Positions 7,396 to 12,275 of a stretch of DNA of 12,275 nucleotides are shown here, piece after piece. Position numbers and translations under genes: made by a program. The notes beneath the pieces were generated by a model that was not told the origin of the DNA, searched no databases, and saw only the letters and a program-made list of their open reading frames with translations. Numbering within the stretch: position 1 is the first letter of the stretch; every line of letters starts with the position of its first letter. Source of the stretch: Octadecabacter sp. (GTDB taxonomy: Bacteria; Pseudomonadota; Alphaproteobacteria; Rhodobacterales; Rhodobacteraceae); NCBI GenBank assembly GCA_003533975.1, contig DQCL01000100.1:1-12275 (forward strand), read 5' to 3'.

Positions 7396-7440
7396 CACGG
7401 CGGCAATGAGCAGCCACGTCTTAAATCCACACCTGTAAAC

Positions 7441-7444
7441 GGAG
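7441..7444 (+). promoter_or_regulatory. Ribosome binding site of gshA
   Basis: GGAG sits eight bases before the ATG at 7453, at the end of a 57-base gap after the preceding membrane-protein gene. It fixes the gshA start. Confidence 0.65.
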
Positions 7445-7452
7445 CGCCTTTC

Positions 7453-8823
7453 ATGTCCATTCCTCAGTCCGGCGGCGGTCCAATTGAACGCCATGAACAA
7501 CTTGCTGAATTTCTAGCCAAAGGGTGCCGCCCGAAGGCCGATTGGCGCATTGGCACCGAGCATGAGAAGTTCGGCTATTGCAAAGACACCCACAAACCGC
7601 TGCCGTTTCATGGCGAACGTTCAATTGAGGCTGTTTTGTCTGGTTTGCGCGATCGTTATGGTTGGGCCCCTGTTACAGAAGGCGGCTTTCTGATTGGTCT
7701 TGAAAAGGACGGCGCGAACGTGTCGCTGGAACCGGGTGGCGCGTTGGAATTGTCTGGCGCACCTGTTGAGACGATCCACCAAACCTGTGACGAAGTGAAC
7801 AGCCACCTTGCCGAGGTGAAATCCATTGCCGATGAAATCGGTGTTGGGTTTATCGGCCTTGGGGCCGCACCTGAATGGTCGCACGATGAAATGCCGTTGA
7901 TGCCCAAAGGCCGCTACAAGCTGATGGATGCCTATATGGATAAGGTCGGCACGTCGGGTAAAATGATGATGCGCCGCACGTGTACGGTGCAGGTGAACCT
8001 TGATTTCGCATCCGAACCGGACATGGTTCAAAAGATGCGTGTGGCGATTGCGTTGCAGCCTGTGGCAACCGCACTGTTTGCGAATTCGCCCTTCTTTGAA
8101 GGCAAAGTGAACGGTCACAAAAGCTGGCGGGCGCGGATTTGGCGGCATCTGGATGATGCGCGCACGGGTATGTTGCCGTTCGTGTTTGAAGAAGGGTTCG
8201 GGTTCGAACGCTATGTTGAATATATGCTCGATGTGCCGATGTATTTTGTCTACCGCGATGGCAAATATGTTGATGCGCTCGGCCAATCGTTCCGTGATTT
8301 TCTGAAAGGGCAATTGCCCGCGCTGCCCGGCGAAACGCCGACGCTGTCTGATTGGGCCGACCATCTAACAACGGCCTTCCCCGAAGCGCGCCTGAAACAG
8401 TTCATTGAAATGCGTGGTGCAGATGGTGGCCCGTGGCGTCGCCTGTGTGCACTGCCTGCGTTCTGGGTTGGGTTGACCTATGACCAGACGGCGTTGGATG
8501 CGGCTTGGGATTTGTGCAAGGACTGGGACGAAGAAACCCGCAACGCGTGGCGCGTTGAGGCGTCAATTCATGGGCTTCAGGCGAAAGTGAACTGTCAATC
8601 CATGCACGACATTGCCCGCGAGTGCGTCAAGATCGCCGAAGTAGGTTTGAAGAACCGCGCGATGCCGGGTGCAGGTGGTATGGTGCCCGATGAAACCCAC
8701 TTCCTGAACGCGCTGAAAGAATCCATCGAAACAGGCAAGACGCCGGCGGATGAGTTGTTGGATCAATATCACGGCGCTTGGGGTGGCGATTTGTCCAAGA
8801 TCTACGATGAGTTCAGCTACTAG
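7453..8823 (+). CDS. gshA: Glutamate-cysteine ligase, plant/alphaproteobacterial type
   Basis: This cytoplasmic enzyme uses ATP to join glutamate and cysteine, the first and rate-limiting step of glutathione synthesis. The 456-residue product belongs to the plant-like class found in alphaproteobacteria, not the E. coli class. It has IGTEHEKFGY (33-42), GANVSLEPGGALELSGAP (87-104), RYKLMDAYM (154-162), MMMRRTCTVQVNLDF (171-185) and RARIWRHLDDARTG (226-239), covering the conserved glutamate, metal and ATP-binding stretches. Length matches the bacterial members, which lack the plant transit peptide. The protein contains eight cysteines (29, 43, 112, 177 and four in the C-terminal third); whether any pair corresponds to the redox-switch disulfides of plant enzymes I cannot tell without an alignment. 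The stop TAG overlaps the plsY stop on the other strand. Confidence 0.94.
   Translation: MSIPQSGGGPIERHEQLAEFLAKGCRPKADWRIGTEHEKFGYCKDTHKPLPFHGERSIEAVLSGLRDRYGWAPVTEGGFLIGLEKDGANVSLEPGGALELSGAPVETIHQTCDEVNSHLAEVKSIADEIGVGFIGLGAAPEWSHDEMPLMPKGRYKLMDAYMDKVGTSGKMMMRRTCTVQVNLDFASEPDMVQKMRVAIALQPVATALFANSPFFEGKVNGHKSWRARIWRHLDDARTGMLPFVFEEGFGFERYVEYMLDVPMYFVYRDGKYVDALGQSFRDFLKGQLPALPGETPTLSDWADHLTTAFPEARLKQFIEMRGADGGPWRRLCALPAFWVGLTYDQTALDAAWDLCKDWDEETRNAWRVEASIHGLQAKVNCQSMHDIARECVKIAEVGLKNRAMPGAGGMVPDETHFLNALKESIETGKTPADELLDQYHGAWGGDLSKIYDEFSY
8820..8823. other. Shared CTAG: stop codons of convergent gshA and plsY
   Basis: The palindrome CTAG supplies TAG on the + strand (8821-8823, gshA) and TAG on the - strand (8822-8820, plsY). 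There is no intergenic space, so any transcription terminator for either gene must lie inside the other's coding sequence. Confidence 0.9.
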
Positions 8824-9428
8824 GACTTCTGGCCGATTTTGCTTTCAGTCCGCGCCGCCAATCGGCGGATGTTTTCGGCGTGCCGCCAGAAGATCAGCGC
8901 CGTGAGGAACGAGCATAGGATGAAGATGCTGGGGACGCCCAGCACAATTGCCCAGACCATTGTTGATACCGCCGCGACCAGCGCCGCGAGCGAGGAATAG
9001 CGAAATAGAGCCGCTGTCACCAACCACGTGAGGCACGCCGCGATGCCGACAGGCCACGCAAGTGCGTAGAGCAGGCCGAGGAACGTCGCGACGCCTTTGC
9101 CGCCTTGGAACTTTAGCCAAACCGGAAAGCAATGCCCCAGCATCACGAAAAACGCGGCGACTTGTGCTGCATCAAGCGATGCAAATTTACGGGCGAGTAA
9201 AACGACAACAGCGCCTTTACCCGCATCCAACAGCAATGTCAGAACAGCGGCCTTTTTCGACCCCGTGCGCAGAACGTTTGTCGCACCGATATTGCCGGAC
9301 CCGATATCCCGCAAATTCCCCAGCCCCATAACCCGCGCGAGGATCAGACCAAAGGGGATCGAACCGATGAAATAGGCGACTGCCGCCCAAAGCAGCAGTG
9401 TTGAACCAGAGCTAACGGGATCAGGCAT
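8820..9428 (-). CDS. plsY: Acyl-phosphate:glycerol-3-phosphate acyltransferase
   Basis: PlsY is an inner-membrane enzyme that transfers an acyl group from acyl-phosphate to glycerol-3-phosphate, giving lysophosphatidic acid, the first step of phospholipid synthesis. The 202-residue product has the three conserved loops of the family: GSIPFGLIL (22-30), RDIGSGNIGATNVLR (40-54) with LDAGKG (67-72), and GHCFPVWLKFQGGKGVAT (98-115). Hydrophobic helices fill the rest. I start it at the ATG at 9428 (MPDPVSSG); an in-frame start 30 bases further upstream would add ten residues encoded inside pyrC. The start overlaps the pyrC stop by eight bases (ATGCCTGA), so translation is probably coupled to the pyr genes. 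The end overlaps gshA by four bases. Confidence 0.95.
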   Translation of the reverse strand: MPDPVSSGSTLLLWAAVAYFIGSIPFGLILARVMGLGNLRDIGSGNIGATNVLRTGSKKAAVLTLLLDAGKGAVVVLLARKFASLDAAQVAAFFVMLGHCFPVWLKFQGGKGVATFLGLLYALAWPVGIAACLTWLVTAALFRYSSLAALVAAVSTMVWAIVLGVPSIFILCSFLTALIFWRHAENIRRLAARTESKIGQKS

Positions 9429-10692
9429 GGGCCAAGCTTTCTGTTTTGTTGACGCCACCGACGTATGTCGCGATCACTTTGCCCTGCAAAATGGCCTCGT
9501 CAAACGGGGTGTTTTTGGATTTCGAGAGCAGCTTGGAACGGTCGAGTTTCCAGCTTACGTCAGGGTCAAACAGAACCAGATCAGCAGGTGCGCCGACAGA
9601 CAGGCGCCCACATGCCAGCCCCAAACGATTGGCGGGGTTCAGCGCAAGGGCGCGGAACAGTTGCGGCAAATCCATGTGATCCGCATGTACCAAACGCAAC
9701 GCGGCGGGCAGCAGCGTTTCGAGCGCTACAGCGCCTGATGCGGCTTCTTCGAACGGCAGGCGTTTTGATTCTTCGTCTTGGGGCGTGTGCATCGAGCTGA
9801 TGATGTCGATCAGGCCTGACGCGACGGCCTCAACCACGGCCAGACGGTCATCCTCAGAGCGCAGCGGCGGTTTGAGTTTGAAGAACGTGCGGTAGTCGGC
9901 GACGTCCATTTCGTTCAGCGTCAGGTGGTGGATGCCCACACCTGCGGTGATGTTCAGACCATTTGCCTTGGCGCGTTCCAGTGCAGGAAGCGCGCGTGCG
10001 GTGGTGATTTGATCAACGTGATAGGCAGCACCCGTCATTTCCAGAAGCGCGATGTCGCGGTCCAACCCCATGCGTTCTGCCATCGGCGAAACACCAGACA
10101 GCCCACGCAACGTTGCAAACTTGCCGGAGGTCACGGACCCGCCAGCAGAAAGGCCCGGTTCCTGCACATGGCCGATGACAAGGGCGCCAAGGGAATGGGC
10201 GTAGGTCAGCACGCGGGAGAAAACTTTGGTGTTGGTGACGACGCGGTCACAATCGGTGAAGGCCACAGCACCTGCGTCGATCAAGAACCCGATCTCGGTC
10301 ATCTCTTTGCCATCGCGCCCTTTGGTGAGGGCCGCCATCGGCAAGACGTTTACAGCGGCGTCAATGCTGGCGCGGCGTTCAACAAATTCTAGCGTTTCAG
10401 GAGTATCAATCGCTGGGTTGGTGTCCGGGCGGGTCACGATGGTGGTGATACCACCAGCAACAGCCGCACGGCCCGCCGAGGCAAAGCTTTCTTTATGGCG
10501 CTCGCCGGGTTCAGACACCTTAACGCCGATGTCGACGATACCCGGGGCAAGGCATTTGCCGCCGCAGTTGACCACACTGTCCGGGGTTCCGTCGATTTCA
10601 GCAATCAGCCCGTCCACCACCATCAGCGATCCAATCGCGTCAGTGCCGGTTTCCGGATCAATCAGGCGGGCATTTTCAAAAAGGATGCGCAT
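9421..10692 (-). CDS. pyrC: PyrC'-type dihydroorotase homologue, predicted catalytically inactive
   Basis: The 423-residue product has the amidohydrolase fold and length of class I dihydroorotase (pyrimidine synthesis), with N- and C-terminal beta regions flanking a barrel (LAPGIVDI at 48-55, GGITTIVTRPDTNP at 80-93, GIHHLTLNE at 253-261, LETLLPAAL at 324-332, GAPADLVLFD at 367-376). The residues needed for catalysis are replaced: the usual HxH metal motif followed by REPG reads G56-V-K58-V-S60-EPG; the His of the H-x-ST region is Gln228; the catalytic Asp of the DHAPH segment is Met301, with the final His as Gln305. This matches the known PyrC' proteins, inactive partners that hold aspartate transcarbamoylase together (for example in Pseudomonas). 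Generic annotation would call it dihydroorotase. It lies in the pyrB operon, 32 bases after a small membrane-protein gene, and overlaps plsY. Confidence 0.9.
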   Translation of the reverse strand: MRILFENARLIDPETGTDAIGSLMVVDGLIAEIDGTPDSVVNCGGKCLAPGIVDIGVKVSEPGERHKESFASAGRAAVAGGITTIVTRPDTNPAIDTPETLEFVERRASIDAAVNVLPMAALTKGRDGKEMTEIGFLIDAGAVAFTDCDRVVTNTKVFSRVLTYAHSLGALVIGHVQEPGLSAGGSVTSGKFATLRGLSGVSPMAERMGLDRDIALLEMTGAAYHVDQITTARALPALERAKANGLNITAGVGIHHLTLNEMDVADYRTFFKLKPPLRSEDDRLAVVEAVASGLIDIISSMHTPQDEESKRLPFEEAASGAVALETLLPAALRLVHADHMDLPQLFRALALNPANRLGLACGRLSVGAPADLVLFDPDVSWKLDRSKLLSKSKNTPFDEAILQGKVIATYVGGVNKTESLAHA

Positions 10693-10724
10693 GGTGGTCT
10701 TTCAATGAGAAATAGCGCGCGCGG

Positions 10725-11162
10725 TCAAGTGGTGCGTGCAGGCGCCTGTTGGATTGCGGCGACAACCGCGTCGCGGTCTGCCTGATACTTAATGAGGTGT
10801 TTGTCGCCATCGGCTGTTACGATCTGGACTGCGGAAAGGAAGGGGCGGACGGTGGTGATGTTACTTAAGGCGATGTCACGGTCTCCCGGTCCCAAAAGAC
10901 GTTGATCGGTCAGGTCCCAGCGCGTTTTCAGATCATCGGATGCCAAATAGAAGGCGCGCATTGCGATCGCAGCCAATCCGCCAACGCCGCCCGTCCAGAC
11001 GTGCGGATTGCCGATTAGCCAGAGCACAACCATGCCCAGAACCATCGCGATTGCGGCCAGCCACGCCATTTCGCGCCAGTATGTCATCCGGTCCCCGCGA
11101 AACGAGGTGAGCACCGTTTCACCGTCCCGCAGTTTTGCCGTCGGGGTGAGAGACATCATCAT
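10725..11162 (-). CDS. Small two-TM membrane protein with PH-like domain (paralogue of 11671-12090)
   Basis: The 145-residue product starts with DGETVL (13-18), a short stretch before two hydrophobic segments (about 32-50 and 56-74), then a soluble domain: RWDLTDQRLLGPGDRDIALS (81-100) through DGDKHLIKYQADRDAVVAAI (118-137). This layout (GE-vL lead, TM hairpin, W-x-T-x-Q-R strand, IAL, C-terminal helix) is that of bacterial PH-domain (DUF304-like) membrane proteins. It aligns by eye with the product of 11671-12090. I chose the first of three consecutive ATG codons (11162, 11159, 11156), which overlaps the upstream stop as ATGA; an upstream in-frame TTG at 11174 is less likely, and 11156 is possible. 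Function is unknown; its position between pyrB and pyrC' points to a role with aspartate transcarbamoylase or simply co-regulation. Confidence 0.87.
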   Translation of the reverse strand: MMMSLTPTAKLRDGETVLTSFRGDRMTYWREMAWLAAIAMVLGMVVLWLIGNPHVWTGGVGGLAAIAMRAFYLASDDLKTRWDLTDQRLLGPGDRDIALSNITTVRPFLSAVQIVTADGDKHLIKYQADRDAVVAAIQQAPARTT

Positions 11163-11674
11163 GATGCGACCCAAATCATAAGGATGACGAGCAGCGCCAT
11201 AATCAGCAGTGCCACCGTTGCGATACGGCCAGACATGGCGGCATCTGACGGTGTTTTCTTTGCAGGCGGGGTCAGAATGCCCTCAGCACTTTCGGTTTTA
11301 ATGGGTGGAGCAAACCCATCTAACTTGCTCGGCTCCCAAAGCGCCGCGACAAGACGCGCGGCGCCGTCGGTTGTTAGTGTTACGGGCCGGTCAAGAAACG
11401 CGGAGGATCGAACAATAAAAACATGCCCTGACACTTCATCCAACTCCGCAACGTTATCCAGCGCAGCCGTGTCAATGTCGTAGGCAACCGATAGAAAGCT
11501 GCGCAATGGCATATCACCAAGTTCATCTATAATTACGTGCTGAACGTCTTCTGCTTTCAGGCCAGCGACACCGATTGCGGTTTGGAACTGGAAAATCGGG
11601 CCGTCGTCATTTGGCGGATCAAAGTGGAAAACTCTGACACAGCCGACTTCGTGCTCAGCTACAATATCGCTCAT
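11159..11674 (-). CDS. Tail-anchored protein of unknown family, in the pyr operon
   Basis: I do not recognise this 171-residue protein. Residues about 8-116 form a soluble domain with alternating strands and helices (VRVFHFDPP, FQTAIGVAGL, VQHVIIDELGD, GHVFIVRSSAFL, then TLTTDGAARLVAALWEP). A Pro/Lys/Glu-rich linker follows (about 120-146), and a single hydrophobic C-terminal segment (about 151-169, IATVALLIMALLVILMIWV) ends almost at the stop. This is the layout of a tail-anchored membrane protein whose main domain faces the cytoplasm. There is no signal peptide. It overlaps both neighbours by four bases (ATGA at each end), so it should be co-translated with the two PH-like proteins that flank it. 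No catalytic motif is evident. Confidence 0.87.
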   Translation of the reverse strand: MSDIVAEHEVGCVRVFHFDPPNDDGPIFQFQTAIGVAGLKAEDVQHVIIDELGDMPLRSFLSVAYDIDTAALDNVAELDEVSGHVFIVRSSAFLDRPVTLTTDGAARLVAALWEPSKLDGFAPPIKTESAEGILTPPAKKTPSDAAMSGRIATVALLIMALLVILMIWVAS

Positions 11675-12090
11675 GCTGCTCCTTGCCGTGCGGTTTCGAT
11701 CAACTGCCGCAAAGCAGCGCGATCTTTCGCATAATTGAGTTTTGATTTCTGCCCGTCAGCCCCGTGGTGCAGGCGGACCGCATTCCCAAAAGTATCTGTC
11801 ATCGAGATGTCGCGCAGCGCGATTTCTTCGTCGCCTTGCAAGACGACCCGTTGGTTTGTGATCCATGCTGCGTATTTGCCCAAGTTGAAACGTTCTTGCA
11901 TCAGTAGAAGGCAGGTAATGAACATCGGAGCGACGCCCCAGAGTGTTTCGGGAAACAGCGTAAGGATAAAAGCGGTTGGAATGATCGTGATCGCCAACAT
12001 AAAAAGCGCTGTACGCTTGAACGCCCCGAGGTTGGGGACGTGGTGGTGAAGAACTTCTTCCCCTTCAGCCAGTTTCGGCGTTGATTTCAC
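11671..12090 (-). CDS. Small two-TM membrane protein with PH-like domain, directly after pyrB
   Basis: The 139-residue product starts at a GTG that overlaps the pyrB stop (GTGA). It has [10 protein letters not shown] (10-19), two hydrophobic segments (about 27-46 and 49-65), then [20 protein letters not shown] (74-93) and [20 protein letters not shown] (112-131). The TM hairpin followed by a W-x-T-x-QR strand resembles bacterial PH-domain (DUF304-like) membrane proteins. From the TxQR motif onward it aligns without gaps for about 28 residues with the product of 10725-11162 (T..R, GD, IAL, I, F, AV shared), and with one residue of shift through DG, K, Y, DR and the last helix, so the two are paralogues. 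Function is unknown. Tight coupling to pyrB is the main clue. Confidence 0.88.
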   Translation of the reverse strand: MKSTPKLAEGEEVLHHHVPNLGAFKRTALFMLAITIIPTAFILTLFPETLWGVAPMFITCLLLMQERFNLGKYAAWITNQRVVLQGDEEIALRDISMTDTFGNAVRLHHGADGQKSKLNYAKDRAALRQLIETARQGAA

Positions 12091-12275
12091 ACCATCACCC
12101 CAGCGGCCTTTGCGCCCCGTTTCGCGCGTAGGTTCTGGGCCAAAAGGTCCATCGCGGCCATGCGCACGGCGACGCCCATTTCGACCTGCTCTTGGATCAC
12201 GCTGCGGTTAATGTCGTCGGCAATGGTGCCGTCAATTTCAACGCCGCGGTTCATGGGGCCGGGGTGCATGACGAT
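12087..12275 (-). CDS. pyrB: Aspartate carbamoyltransferase catalytic chain, C-terminal part; 5' end outside window
   Basis: PyrB condenses carbamoyl phosphate with aspartate, the committed step of pyrimidine synthesis. Only the last 62 residues are in the window. They open with [15 protein letters not shown], the conserved C-terminal signature of catalytic chains (HPGPxNRGxEI), and continue with [20 protein letters not shown], the final helix that packs against the rest of the subunit. About 250 residues remain upstream. The tail after that helix is basic ([12 protein letters not shown]). There is no regulatory chain PyrI next to it; instead the gene overlaps a small membrane-protein gene and is followed, three genes on, by a PyrC' homologue, the usual partner of class A aspartate transcarbamoylases. 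Confidence 0.95.
   Translation of the reverse strand: MVMHPGPMNRGVEIDGTIADDINRSVIQEQVEMGVAVRMAAMDLLAQNLRAKRGAKAAGVMV

Noticed and set aside
7392..7425. Perfect TTGACA (7392-7397) as a possible gshA promoter -35 box
   Set aside because: At 16-18 base spacing the sequence is CACGTC-like, with no -10 match; the nearest A/T-rich hexamer is more than 20 bases away. The box also overlaps the previous stop codon, so chance is likely.
7621..8364. Open frame on the - strand within gshA (247 codons)
   Set aside because: Antisense to a well-conserved enzyme with no recognisable protein features.
9429..9458. Upstream extension of plsY by ten residues
   Set aside because: The extra residues (MASTKQKAWP) are non-conserved-looking and encoded within pyrC; the ATG at 9428 gives the usual N-terminus and an overlap typical of this operon.

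Overview
The window looks like a chromosomal segment of an alphaproteobacterium, most likely in the Rhodobacterales (Roseobacter group). The evidence is the protein style of UbiA, RsmE, the plant-type glutamate-cysteine ligase and PyrB/PyrC, together with moderately high GC (by eye roughly 55-62%) and dense, overlapping operons. This placement is inference from protein resemblance; no 16S or other marker is present. I see no tRNA, rRNA, CRISPR array, insertion sequence, phage gene or integration site.

Layout: (1) 1-2820, + strand: the 3' two thirds of ureC, then ureE, ureF and ureG, all overlapping by a few bases. This is the catalytic subunit and the nickel-delivery chaperones of urease. (2) 2915-6157, - strand, read right to left: ubiA (ubiquinone prenyltransferase), then a 633-residue OmpA-family envelope protein with three internal repeats of about 125 residues, then a small membrane-anchored coiled-coil protein coupled to it by a 4-base overlap. 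ureG and the coiled-coil gene converge on a 94-base gap. (3) 6170-8823, + strand: rsmE (16S rRNA U1498 methyltransferase), a two-TM protein with a possible PH-like domain, and gshA (glutathione synthesis). rsmE starts back to back with ubiA, and each gene's 5' end overlaps the other's signals. (4) 8820-12275, - strand, read right to left: the 3' end of pyrB, three small membrane-protein genes, a pyrC-like gene and plsY. gshA and plsY converge and share a CTAG that supplies both stop codons.

The most interesting region is the last one. The pyrC product keeps the dihydroorotase scaffold but has lost the HxH motif, another metal-ligand His and the catalytic Asp, so it should be a PyrC'-type pseudo-dihydroorotase that supports aspartate transcarbamoylase structurally. 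Between pyrB and this gene sit three overlapping genes for small membrane proteins. Two are visibly paralogous (two TM helices plus a PH-like domain), and a tail-anchored protein of unknown family lies between them. The arrangement suggests, but does not prove, a membrane-associated form of the ATCase complex placed next to phospholipid synthesis (plsY).
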